Program-made: the position numbers and the translations under genes
Shown: positions 23,260 through 33,356 of the stretch, piece after piece
How positions within the stretch are numbered: position 1 is the first letter of the stretch
How the letters are laid out: every line of letters starts with the position of its first letter
Notes under the pieces: model-generated
The model's database searches: none
The model's input: the letters and a program-made list of their open reading frames with translations, nothing else
Told to the model about the DNA's origin: nothing
NCBI GenBank assembly: GCA_964059195.1
Contig: CAXKWD010000006.1
Location: 11,400,530-11,464,529 of the forward strand
DNA: 64,000 nt
Origin: Ectobius pallidus
Lineage: Eukaryota; Arthropoda; Insecta; Blattodea; Ectobiidae
Direction of reading: 5' to 3'

Positions 23260-24633
23260 TGGGTGGGCGGAGCTTAAGTGGCGACCTGTTCTTCCGTTTT
23301 CCCAAAGAACTTTCCAAACATTCCTTGCCAGTTAGGAGTCATGCCATAGGCTATATCAAAACATCCTATACTTGGATTCAGGGTACCGGTAGGAACATAG
23401 TGTAGGAAATGTACCTGCACCTCAACGTTGCAATACTAAACCCCTGTCTCACTCACTCCCTTTCATTCTGTAGACCAAGGAATGTGGAGAGCTGGCAACC
23501 TGCCACAGCCAGTTGCTGGCTTTAGTATACTGCTGTAAACTAACATAACTGTTCCTAACATAAACTTAATTTCTGCAAAAGACAGTGTAAAATCCCATCT
23601 ACGGGGACCATTTTTTAGAACCGAGATTCTCTTCATAAAACACTTATATCACACGAATCTTGTTATAGATAGATGTGTGGAGAGGAGATGTCTTGGCGAA
23701 TGATTTGGTCCAACCCACCCGCCCTAATTGATACACTTTCTTTTATATCACGATCTAGCGAAAACTCCTTTCTTCTCCACCATTTTTCTGTCCTCGTCCT
23801 GCTGATTGGACGTTGGAGGTGTGACGTCATATCACTAAACAAGATATGATTGTGGATAACAGTGTGACAAACCTACAAAGGTACAAGCCACTAGCTGCTC
23901 GTAAGAAATGGTGGTTGTGCTATTCAGTACATTGCTCCTTAACTAACATAAACGTTCCTAACCTAACAGTTGGTAACCGTGTATTGCTCATAAACAAAAA
24001 ACATCACACAGTCTGTGGAAATGTGAATATCGCGTGAATTGGTCCCCGTAATTGGGATTATGCCAAAGATAGATTTAGTTTGTGCACCAGCCAAGCTCCG
24101 CCTGCCGGCTGCTTCCTCTTGCTTCCGAGCCTTGCGCGTGCATCTCACTAATGTACCCTTCATCATATATGCACAAAAAAAATACAAAATTGCAGCATTA
24201 CAAAAATGACCCTTGCACCAAAACAGTTATTTCTCATGTACTATAATGCTCTCTAAACTTAAATAGTCTAATAAGATTATTGGTATTGGTATTGGTATTA
24301 ATTAGCCTAGATGAATTTTCCCTTCACCGCTCAGCAATCGTTCGTGGTGTAGTGGTTAAGGCTGCTGGTTACAGTGCTAGCGGTCAAGAGTTCGAATTCC
24401 AGTCGATCCAAAATTTACTGTTAGGAATAGGTCCCAAATAGGTAAGTAGGGCGAGGAGAAGGTGAGAGAAAGGGAGGAAGAGAGAGAAGAAGGAAGAGAA
24501 AAAAGGAAAAATAATTTTTTCCCAGTTTCTTCTTTTGCATTACTAGCAACGCCATCTAGGAGGAGACATTTGAAACCCTAAAACTTCTCCTTCCCAGGCG
24601 GGTCCCATTAGAGAGATAGTGGAAGAGCCTAGT
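23260..24633. repeat. Composite repeat, right part, with tRNA-like module
   Basis: 23260-23295 is the right terminus paired with 19745. 23600-24062 is the inverse of copy 1 at 9960-10515. From 24070 (TGTGCACCAGCCAAGCTCCG) another TIR-bounded copy begins: CCCTTGCACCAAAAC at 24210, tRNA-like module 24341-24413 (A box GTGTAGTGGTTAAGG, B box GAGTTCGAATTCC), AG-rich tract, then CCCATTAGAGAG and GAGCCTAGT, where the long-TIR transposon is inserted. The copy resumes at 30989 (GCGTGACCTAAAACTATT). Confidence 0.7.
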
Positions 24634-25235
24634 TAGTCCAGTCAATGAATGCTCAAAAAGAGGTGTAGAGGGAAATGGAAGGAACACAATTTTTTACTTT
24701 GGGACTTTGTTTGGACTAGTAAGGAGGTAAACATACTAAAAGTCCCCACTCCTAGGGGGTGAGCGGGGGGCAGGGGGCCCTTAGAATGTCCCTTTTTTCG
24801 GTTTTTCGCTTATATCTCGGAAACTATGGGTCCTAGCGATAAGATATTTCTATACAAAATTAAAGATGACAAAATGCTCCACAAGATTGATTCCATTCAT
24901 GTTTTCGCTACCTCACCTAGTTTTCGAGGTATCTGCGTTCAAAATTAGCTAATTTTGAAAAAAATAAAATTGGCTCGCGTTTTTTTTCCTTATTTCGTTA
25001 ACTAACTCTTCGGCCCTTTGTCCTACGAAAAAGTCATAAGGAAGGAAGTTGTAGAGCATTAAATTGCCTTCAAGAATATATGATAGTTTACTTCTTTATC
25101 TTCAACAGTTCAAAAGTTAGAGCAATTTTAACTGTATGTTTAAATTCCGGGATTTTGAAGAAAACTTAACTTTCGTATTTTCCATGATTTCACTGCTCTA
25201 CCTCTGTATAAAAGCCAATATTACGTATTTATATG
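24634..25235 (+). repeat. Left arm of long-TIR element A
   Basis: This arm pairs with 30425-30985 in inverted orientation over ~600 bp, with many substitutions and small indels, so the two arms have diverged. Shared landmarks are GGAACACAATTTTTTACTTT, GTCCCCACTC, GAGCGGGGGGCAGGGG, ATGGGTCCTAGCGATAAG and GTCATAAGGAA. Confidence 0.85.
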
Positions 25236-25659
25236 TATAAATAGTATGTACTGTATATACGTTGTACCTAAATGAATCAATATATATGTATATATATATA
25301 TATGATGTATTTTGCAATATATTTCCAAGATACAAGATACAAGATGTTTATTCACCATTTACATTTGTATTACATGTCTTGGTTTCGTCCTCATATTTAC
25401 TTACAAATAAAACTTAAAATTAAAATTAAAAATTACAAATAGAAATTAAAATTAAAATTACAAAAGAATTAAAAAAAGGTTAAAATGACAGACCAACCAC
25501 ATATATATGCTTATGTATAGTCCAGTCAATGATTGATGAATAGAGGGAAATGGAAGGAACACGGTTTTTGACTTTGGGACTTTGTTTGGACTAGTTAGAA
25601 GTTAGACATACTAAAAGTCCCCACTCCTAGGAGGCGAGCGGGAGGCAGGGGGTCCCGTA

Positions 25660-28121
25660 TAGGGTGACCAGATGAAAATTTTCAAAAGCAGGACATTTGA
25701 AGGAAAAAAGCAGGACATTTTGAGAAAAAGCCTGACAACACGTTAAATTCCTTTTCAATCAAATTAAAATCCAACAAATACAATAACCAAGTGGATTTAA
25801 CAATATTTCTGTGAAGAGGAAATGTCTTTCAGCAGTTCTGGGGATTTCAACAAATAGGAATGAAATTCCTTGCACGTAAAATGTTTCAAATTATACTGTA
25901 CTGTTACAATCCCCTTTACTGATTCTACTGATAGTCTGTTTCTTTCTTCTGACCATTGGGCATTTATTAATGAAAATACCCTTTCAACATTGGCATTATG
26001 GGCAATTATTGAAAAAAAGAATTGACATATATGCAGCAATGATTGAAAACACTTAACATTCACAGCCTGCTCAAAAAACTTACTCCATTGAAAATCTATT
26101 GATTCCAGGAAAAATGCTTCATCTTGCTTCAAAACAAATTCTTTTAGAGCACAAAATTCGTCAAACAATATCACATCATCCAAAACAATACATTTCTGTT
26201 TTTCATTAATGTACTTTACAGAAGGAATAATATCACTGAAAGTACAGTCTTTCTCTTTCAAATATTTCATGTTCAACCAATAAAAGCACTCAAATTCATC
26301 ACACTGAACAGTCCATTTATCTAAATAGTCCTTACACGACTGGTACAGACACAGGGCAGAGTTTATGAAATTGTTTACTTCTGTTTCTAATCCATCTTCC
26401 CTTAGACTGTCAAGCTTTTGGGAAATATTCATTGGCATAAACTTATTTTGCAACCTGTTTTCCAGACACTTTGAAACAGAGTTCTGAATCCGAACTATAT
26501 CCAATAAACAGTTGTGTTCCTTTTCCAGATCATTAATTGTAGTATGAAATACATTCATGAGTGAATGAACTAGAGAAAGATACAGTTCAGAAAACTCATC
26601 TTTGAAGAAATCTTTCAAGATTCTTGGGACACCAGACTCTGATAGAAAATAAGACCTCAAAGCAGGATACAACTTAAGAATTCTCTCAATGGCCGGAAAA
26701 AGACTTAGCCAACGTGTCTTACAGTGACGAAGCAACTGTTGATAATTTATGTTGACAAAATCACAGAACTGCTTAAGCTTTTCAGTGCGAACAGTGTATA
26801 TGGAAAAGAAATTGAAGATCTTCAGAACTATAGACTCTATATCTACAGGCAATAAATCAGTCCCATGCTGCAAAGTATTGTGGAGAATATGGGCAGGGCA
26901 TCCTATTCCTGCAAGATCATTTGTCAAAACATTATTTAGTAGGGCAAAAACATTGTTTCCTGAAGCAGGTCTGTTGATGCCTCCGAAGTTTACATTTGCA
27001 TTATCACCACAAAATGAAACACATTTATCACTAAGACCATGTGATTTCAAAACACTAAGCAGAACATCTGCAATTGTTTTGGCAGTTTCATTCTCGCAAC
27101 TACATAAATCAATAATTTTTGAGACAACACCAATTTTCCAATCAAAGTACTGTATCATGACTGGAAATAATTTCACACTGCCATGATTACTGGCATCAGT
27201 TGCTATTCCCAGAAATGGAGAGTTCTCAACAGATTTTAGTACACATTCAAGAGAATGTGGAGCCAGTACTTTGTTAACAATGGCCTCTGTTTTTGTTCGA
27301 GCGCATTGTAGCTTCTTAGCGATCTCCGAATCCTCAGCCAGTTTAGGAAGTAGTGATGAAGTACAATCCATTGATCTGTAAGTCTGGTGGTGACGTACAG
27401 TGTGAAATGATAATGCACCCTCAGCTGCACTAACGCTTTCGTCTATCTTCGAAAATTTTGGTGAGAAGAACGAGGTTACCACACGAGAAGAAGATGCACC
27501 TTTAAAGCAAGTAACATGTTTACTTGTAGCTAGGTGACGATCTAAATCCAACGCACCTCTTGAAGCCACAGATACGTAACAGTCACAGATAGTGCATTTC
27601 GCTTCGGTTTCCACTCGACCCGCAGTGAAGCATGGGTATTTACTTTTCATGGAATCACCGAATTTGCACTTTCGTTTTTTTAAGTCGGGTTTCCTTTCAT
27701 CACTGCCTACCTTCGACATATCACTTTGATCGGGAATCAAACAAACTTACGACCAAATACAAGCCGGCAATGATTCTGAACAACAAAAGCAGGAACAGGA
27801 AGTGAAAACGGTTGGTTGTAACAAATCGATCTGAACGCGAAATTCGAGTGCGAGTGTTGTGGCAGGTAACCGGAAGCAGGGTCACCACACGTATTTTTAC
27901 GAACATCAACATTTCCTTCAAATACGCATTTTTCATGTAACGACAAACTTTTGACCTCATGTTTTAAATCTTATATATCATATTTCAATATTGTGTACAT
28001 TATATTGCTGTAAGACAGAAAGCCGGACATTTTGCCTTTCCCATAAAAAGCCGGCCGGATGCTCACAAAATACCAAAAAAGCAGGACATGTCCGGCGAAA
28101 TCCGGACGTCTGGTCACCCTA
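25660..28121 (-). mobile_element. Complete hAT transposon with intact transposase
   Basis: Ends TAGGGTGACCAGA are inverted at both termini and an exact 8-bp target duplication GTCCCGTA lies at 25652-25659 and 28122-28129. Length is 2462 bp. Removing one copy restores the GGGGTCCCGTAGAAGGTCCC text that is paralogous to 52210-52235 in the other long-TIR element. Subterminal AAGCAGGACAT motifs occur at 25684, 25709 and 28079, likely transposase-binding sites. The coding frame (25797-27740) has no stop or frameshift, so the element is young and possibly autonomous. Confidence 0.95.
25797..27740 (-). CDS. hAT-family transposase, intact
   Basis: The 647-codon frame is complete. Residues ~48-75 form a BED/U1-like zinc finger (CTICDC ... 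DRHLATSKH) for end binding. The RNase H-like core shows GIATDASN (first Asp, ~residue 177) and FCGDNANVNF (second Asp, ~244). A helical insertion follows with CKTRWLSLFPAIERILKLYP. The C-terminal hAT dimerisation domain has NANVERVFSLINAQWSEERN, whose Glu would be the third catalytic residue. Family transposases cut and paste DNA and make 8-bp target duplications, as seen here. The ATG at 27738-27740 is used; a second Met at codon 8 is an alternative. A decayed relative is at 7560-7829. No introns are apparent and no promoter was identified. Confidence 0.93.
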   Translation of the reverse strand: MIPDQSDMSKVGSDERKPDLKKRKCKFGDSMKSKYPCFTAGRVETEAKCTICDCYVSVASRGALDLDRHLATSKHVTCFKGASSSRVVTSFFSPKFSKIDESVSAAEGALSFHTVRHHQTYRSMDCTSSLLPKLAEDSEIAKKLQCARTKTEAIVNKVLAPHSLECVLKSVENSPFLGIATDASNHGSVKLFPVMIQYFDWKIGVVSKIIDLCSCENETAKTIADVLLSVLKSHGLSDKCVSFCGDNANVNFGGINRPASGNNVFALLNNVLTNDLAGIGCPAHILHNTLQHGTDLLPVDIESIVLKIFNFFSIYTVRTEKLKQFCDFVNINYQQLLRHCKTRWLSLFPAIERILKLYPALRSYFLSESGVPRILKDFFKDEFSELYLSLVHSLMNVFHTTINDLEKEHNCLLDIVRIQNSVSKCLENRLQNKFMPMNISQKLDSLREDGLETEVNNFINSALCLYQSCKDYLDKWTVQCDEFECFYWLNMKYLKEKDCTFSDIIPSVKYINEKQKCIVLDDVILFDEFCALKEFVLKQDEAFFLESIDFQWSKFFEQAVNVKCFQSLLHICQFFFSIIAHNANVERVFSLINAQWSEERNRLSVESVKGIVTVQYNLKHFTCKEFHSYLLKSPELLKDISSSQKYC

Positions 28122-28319
28122 GTCCCGTAGAAGGTCCCTCTTTTCGGTTTTTCGCTTATATCTCGGAAACTATGGGTCCTAGCGTTAATACCATTCTATA
28201 CAAAATTAAACCTGATAAAATTTTCTATCAAGACTGATTCCTTTCACTTTTTCGCTATCGGAAAATCGGAAATGTGATTGGAAATTAATTTTCAAGAATA
28301 ACAACTTTTTTTTTTCTAG

Positions 28320-29815
28320 AGTTTGAAAATAAGTATCAAACTGTCTCGGAAAGATGGAGCACTCCCCCTTTCGAATGTTAGCTCGTCAATCAAGATTAAC
28401 AACGAATGGGTGTCTGTGGATCCTTTTTTGCTATTCCAGCGCAAATCCATAAGTAAGAAAACCGACGAAGATTTGAAAACTTATTTGCAATATGAATTAG
28501 CCCCTTTCCCTTTGGCCTTCTTCAATGAGGGTGGGATGAGGAAATCGATGAAGTCAGTTTTCTCTAGAAAGAGCTCAATCCAACTATCAAAGATGTACGT
28601 GTGAGACACTTTGACATTGTTATGGACGGAGGACTTCTCCTGCACAAAGTTATTTGGCAAAGAGGTTCCACGATATCTGCCATTTGCTTATCCTCAAGTA
28701 CAAAGGTCGCTGAGCAGCAAAGGCGGTACAGTCTCAGCAAGTCAGCGGACATACATTTCAATCAGGAGACATTCATAACTGTGAAGCAGGAAGACTTCCT
28801 GTCAAATGTCTACAAAAAAAGTCTGCTGATTAGCATGCTGAAAGTCACACTACAGGCACATGGAGTCAGAACCCTGCAAGCACGGAATGTTGCGGATGTC
28901 CTCATTGTAGACATGGCTATGGAGTTGTCACATACCACCGCTGTTGCAGTTATTGGTGAGGATGTCGACCTAATAGTCCTGTTGATGGCCAAAACACCTA
29001 GTGACCAGAACATAATTTTCGTCAAGCCTGGGCGTGGAAACATAAAACCTACATTGTTTTCTACCCAGGGGCTGCGAGACATACTATTTCTGAATGCCTT
29101 CACTGGGTGCGATACCACCACAGCAGCCTTCCGAAAGAGTAAGCTGGGATTTATCAAACTGTATTTGAAGTCTCCAGATGTCCAGGGAACTGCTACAGTT
29201 TTCTCAGACCCTTCCTCAACCAAGGATGATGTAGAGGATGCTGGGGAAAAGTGTATTTTGAGGTGGTACGGGGCCCCACCTAAAGAGAAATCTCTAAACG
29301 CTTACCGTTACCAATCCTATGTGAAATCGGTAGCCAATATCAAACCGGACATCTCGTGCCTCCCATCAACTGAGGGGCAGCGAAGCAACATTCTGAGGAC
29401 ATATGACAAAGTCGAGATGTGATTGGGACATGAGCCGCCTCCTCAGACGTACGGCTGGGAGTTAACCAATAAATTTCTAACCCCGGTGCACAGTGAGCAG
29501 CAGGCTGCACCGGATGAAATATTACTTTTTTTTTTGTCGGTGCACAAAGGATTCTGCCACCACCAAATGCGGATGCAGAAAGGCATCTCTCAGGTGTTCC
29601 CCTGAATGCCAAAACTGCCAGAGGAACTGTCTTAATGGGGCCCCCTCTTGGTCAATGAGGATGAAGAACTCGACATTGATCCTCTGCCAGTTATCCTAGA
29701 AGATGTATCCTCTTTCTCAATGGATGAAGAAGAAAACGAAGCAGAACAATACCCAGGACCAAGTTACCATGACAAGGAAGGACCCTCCGGCTCCAAGAGA
29801 GTCAGGAATTTATAA
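28320..29815 (+). pseudogene. PIN/XPG-like nuclease with CXC tail, transposon cargo
   Basis: After a good acceptor (poly-T, CTAG at 28316-28319) the text matches an uncharacterised invertebrate protein family: VDPFLLFQR, YELAPFPLAFF, then after a frameshift near 28600 VMDGGLLLHKVIW, ADVLIVDMAMEL, AVIGEDVDLIVLL and FTGCDTTTAAF, with acidic residues placed as in PIN/XPG (FEN1-like) nucleases. Next comes RWYGAPPKEKSLNAYRY. A TGA at 29420-29422 replaces a likely Trp, and a T-run frameshift near 29530 precedes a CXC-like zinc module (KCGCRKASLRCSPECQNC, ~29560-29615) and an acidic tail ending at 29815. Upstream exons are missing. A piece after GSTISAICL also seems deleted. It is a dead copy; a biochemical role is inferred only. 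Confidence 0.7.
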
Positions 29816-30299
29816 TTATTATTGCTGTTCAAATGTACTATAAGGTGTAAATATATTATTAAATTAAATGTAACACAGTTTCAAAAAAACATTTACGAGT
29901 TAATGTATTAATAAAAAAAAGTTATGTACAAATTGTTGTTGACTCTGGAATCATCCTACCCCAATGCCTTTCCGGAGCAAATGTGTAGTTAATATAGGCC
30001 TATTTATTATATTAACTGTACATCATATATTATATACATTGAATACAAGTATTATTGGCTATGTAGATGGCAATTATGGCTCCTAAAAAGCAATAAAGAT
30101 TCAGCGATCCTCGATAAATTGTCAATCTTGAGTATTATCAAAACTTTCCATCATATATTATAAATTGTATTTCTGTGGGGTAAATGATGGAGCTCTCAAA
30201 GTAGTTCCACTAGGTTCGGGGTTCGAAATAGTATTAAACGACACCAAACATGAAGAACTCCATATATACTTGAGAATATAGGCTATTATAAATACATAG

Positions 30300-30339
<40 letters not shown>

Positions 30340-30424
30340 ATTTCTTTATGTGCCATTTATATATATAGTACATACTATTTATACATATAAATATATATAA
30401 TACGTATATATTGGATTTATATAG
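29816..30424. other. 3' flank of the cargo gene inside element A
   Basis: A possible polyadenylation signal (ATTAATAAAAAA) lies at ~29905. An (AT)n microsatellite occupies 30304-30332. Nothing coding is supported. Confidence 0.45.
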
Positions 30425-30985
30425 AGTTTCAGCAGTGGAAGAACGGAAAATACGAAAGTTAAGTTTTTCTTCAAAATCCCGGAATTTACACATAAAGTTA
30501 AAATTACTCTAACTTCTGAACGGTTGAAGATAAAAAGTAAAGTAACATATATTCTTGAAGAAAATTTAATGCTCTGCGACTTCTTTCCTTATGACTTTTT
30601 TGTAGGACGAATGGCCAAAGAATTAGCTAACGAAATAAGTCAAAAAACGCGAGGCAATTTTATTTTTTTTCAAAATCATCTAACTTTGAGCACGGATATC
30701 TCGGAAATTAGGCGAGATAGCGAAAAAATGAATTGAATCAATCTTCTGGAGCATTTTGTAAGCTTTAATTTTGTATAGAAATATCTTATCGCTAGGACCC
30801 ATAGTTTCCGAGATATAAGCGAAAAACCGAAAAAAGGGACCTTCAAGGGCCCCCCCTGCCCCCCGCTCACCTCCTAAGAGTGGGGACTTTTAGTATGTTT
30901 ACCTCCATACTAGTCCAAACAAAGTCCCAAAGTAAAAAATTGTGTTCCTTCCATTTCCCTCTACAACTTTTCATTGACTGGACTA
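30425..30985 (-). repeat. Right arm of long-TIR element A
   Basis: Inverted partner of 24634-25235, ending TTGACTGGACTA at 30985 and followed by the AGT duplication. Short frames here on either strand are translations of the arm. Confidence 0.85.
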
Positions 30986-31189
30986 AGTGCGTGACCTAAA
31001 ACTATTTTTTCCCATAATTTTTCCGCCTTATACCCATTTAAAAATAATAATTCTTTGATGGTTTGCCTTTAACTCAGACTCAAGTTTTATTCTTTTAGTA
31101 TAAAATTCCTTAGCCTATATAATATATAAAAATAGGGCGAAAGACAAATACAAGGTGCACTTTAAGATCTGCCCACTCGATATTCACAT

Positions 31190-31505
31190 TTTGTTTCTCA
31201 GCGAAGCAGGGTGACCAATTATCCTTATATATTGTCGTCGACACTCCCGACTGTACCAAATATTAAAAATGCGAGATTGCTCCTTGTACCAAATATTAAA
31301 ACTGCAAGATTGCCTCTTGTACCAAATATTAAAATTCGAGAGTGCCCCTTGTACCAAATATTAAAAATGCGAGAGTAAGTGCCTTGTACCCAATGGTTTG
31401 TCAGCCTGTTCATGCTCGAATTCGCTAGATCGTGGTATAAAAGGAACTGCTTCACTGAGGGTGGGATACGTCTCATGCGAAAGTGCACCTTATATTTGTT
31501 TTTTC
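31190..31505. repeat. Composite repeat copy with 33-bp minisatellite
   Basis: GTACCAAATATTAAAA starts at 31253, 31286, 31319 and 31351, and a fifth, degenerate unit at 31386, giving a period of 32-35 bp. Flanks (AGGGTGACCAATTATCCTT before, GCTAGATCGTGGTATAAAAG after) match the composite repeat at 10.0-10.4 kb. The unit resembles the CCCTTGCACCAAA units elsewhere. Confidence 0.75.
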
Positions 31506-31979
31506 CCAAAAATAGGCCTACCCTGGATTAAAATTATCAAGGTAACTTAGGCGTATGTCTCTTTTTTGTGTCAATGATTAAAATTCCAATAAAATGTTCC
31601 TGTTAAAATGTTATTTAGGCTACATCCTTAACCTTGTGTAGACTATAGGAATTAAAACAGTAAAATGATAATAGAAACAAATAGTGTGTTAAAAATGTGT
31701 GTCAATCTTAATGTAGGTAATATTATTATTCCCAGTCAAAGTCATTAGAAGAAGAAAATTGTTTAATCACTTGGTTATTTACTCACACTGTCTATATAAT
31801 TCACTCCACTTTATGTTTCCTGATGTTCACTTCTGCTCTTGTAGATTTTGTTATGTTGTGAGGTTTTTCTTGTAGGTAGTCAAAAGGTAAAGCGTCCAAG
31901 TGTTATTTGATTTCAAAGTTTTAAGAAAAAGGAACTATTAAGTACCCTGTAGAATATTACTCTTACCCATAGTAATATA

Positions 31980-32270
31980 GTATTAATATCACTCTTACCC
32001 ATGTATTTATTCATACTTGTACTAGTTGTGTGGCAATGTTGATGACTTCATTGGAGTTTCTGTATTTATGGTGGTCGGGTGTGTTCATTAATCAATGCAA
32101 AAAGTGTGTTATGGTCTACAGTGTTTTCATTGGGTGTTTTATGTCTTTGTTTGTAAATTTCCAGGTTTTACAAGGTATTTAATTTATTGCCTTTATTTTC
32201 TGTATGTAAAATTTTCATTGACTTTTCTGTAGTATCATGTTTATGGTGCTTGGCATATGCTGATTTTCTT
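31980..32270 (-). pseudogene. PLE C-terminal fragment
   Basis: On the minus strand, AKHHKHDTTEKSMKILHTENK and a following NLEIYKQRHKTP resemble the region after the GIY-YIG nuclease in PLE proteins, in the same order as at 7.2 kb. One frameshift is seen. The call is tentative. Confidence 0.4.
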
Positions 32271-32458
32271 TAATTTAATCTATGGTCAAGGGTGTGTTCA
32301 TGATATCTTGTCATTTCCTAGAAGTCTTCAACATAAGGCTTACTCCAAAATTTCTCCTCTGCTGATATTTACATCTTCTTCATGGGAATCATTTCAAGAC
32401 ATAGCCTCTTCAGTTTCAACAGAAAAAAATATTCTGTGGTTGTTTTCGTGAATATGTA

Positions 32459-33354
32459 TGAGGGGGGACCCAAAAATAACCGGAATCGAACTGTTGCGCA
32501 CGAATGCTTTCTAGTTACGAGTTGTGCTGTTATTTGGGGGTCTCCCGCAACCGTTAGTGAGTTGGCATCAGTCTGAATTAAGTGGCTTGGTTGTGGTACG
32601 CTGTTGTGTGCGTTTGTGTTTCAACTCGGCGATTGGTGAGATGGCCAACCACAAGGAACAAAGAGTGTGTGCGAAATCTTTTCTGTTAGGGAAAACTGCA
32701 GCCGAGATCGTCGAAAGAACATTGAACAAATTTCTAAGGAAATGAACGTGTCATGGAGCACGGTCCAGCGAATTTTAACCGAAGGTTTGAACATGAGATG
32801 GGTGTCTGCAAAATTTGTTCCTCGCTTGCTCAGAGATGACCAAAGAGAAAACCGTGTGAATGTTTGCCGCGACTTGAAGAGTGAAGTGCAGAATGATCCA
32901 AATTTTCTTAAAAGATCTTCATCAATTGCACGTTTGATTTGGCAATGTTTTTGTTATTTCTTCCTGTCGAAGGACGCCCTGGGCGTGGCATGTCTTCAGT
33001 TGACATGTTGCCAGATTTGAAAGGGGAAAACCACTCGTAGACCTGTGATTCCACCAAAGCATCATCATGAAAGGATTGTCTAAGCATCCCAACGGTCTTG
33101 GCTGCAGTTTTCCCTTTCAGAAAATTCACACACACTCTTTGTTCCTTGTGGTCGGGCATCTCGCTAATCGCCAATGGGTTGAAACACGAACGCACACAAC
33201 AGCACACCACAACCAAGCCACTTAACTCAGACTGACGCCAGCTCACTAACGGTCGCGGGAGACCCCCAAATAACACCACCTAACAGCACAACTCGTAACT
33301 AGAAAGCATTCGCACGCAACAGTTCGATTCCGGTTAATTTTGGGTCCCCCCTTG
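32459..33354. mobile_element. Fold-back mariner made of two 5' ends
   Basis: TA duplications at 32457-32458 and 33355-33356 flank inverted ends with GGGGGGACCCAAAA and CGGAATCGAACTGTTGCG. Both halves encode a mariner transposase N-terminus facing inward: plus-strand MANHKEQRVCAKSF and LGKTAAE at the left, minus-strand MPDHKEQRVC, KGKTAAKTVGMLRQSFHDD and QVYEWF at the right. After a short gap the left half continues into the middle of the protein (VQRILTEGLNMRWVSAKF, PRLLRDDQREN). The catalytic end and the true 3' terminus are absent. Confidence 0.85.
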
Positions 33355-33356
33355 TA

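Larger units (their letters stand above)
24631..30988. mobile_element. Long-TIR DNA transposon A with 3-bp target duplication
   Basis: The element proper is 24634-30985 (6352 bp). Ends are TAGTCCAGTCAATGA in inverted orientation, flanked by AGT (24631-24633 and 30986-30988). The inverted arms are ~600 bp (24634-~25235 and ~30425-30985) with TTTTTCGCTTATATCTCGGAAAC blocks split by G/C runs. Inside are a LINE-like scrap (25320-25510), a second left-end copy starting TAGTCCAG at 25518, an intact hAT inserted in that copy (25660-28121), and a plus-strand PIN/XPG-CXC gene remnant (28320-29815). Removing the element and one AGT restores a composite repeat matching paralogues at 11728-11760 and 13570-13605, which fixes the boundaries. 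A shorter relative is at 52122-55121. Confidence 0.85.

Noticed and set aside
12408..24413. tRNA genes at the A/B-box modules (12408, 13170, 20003, 24341)
   Set aside because: They lack an anticodon arm or proper acceptor stem and lie in repeats; they are SINE-like modules.
26749..27186. 145-codon plus-strand frame
   Set aside because: Antisense of the intact hAT transposase.
28810..29223. 137-codon minus-strand frame
   Set aside because: Antisense of the PIN/XPG-like cargo gene, which has recognisable motifs on the plus strand.
31253..31395. CRISPR-like array
   Set aside because: The units are head-to-tail without distinct spacers; it is a minisatellite in animal DNA.
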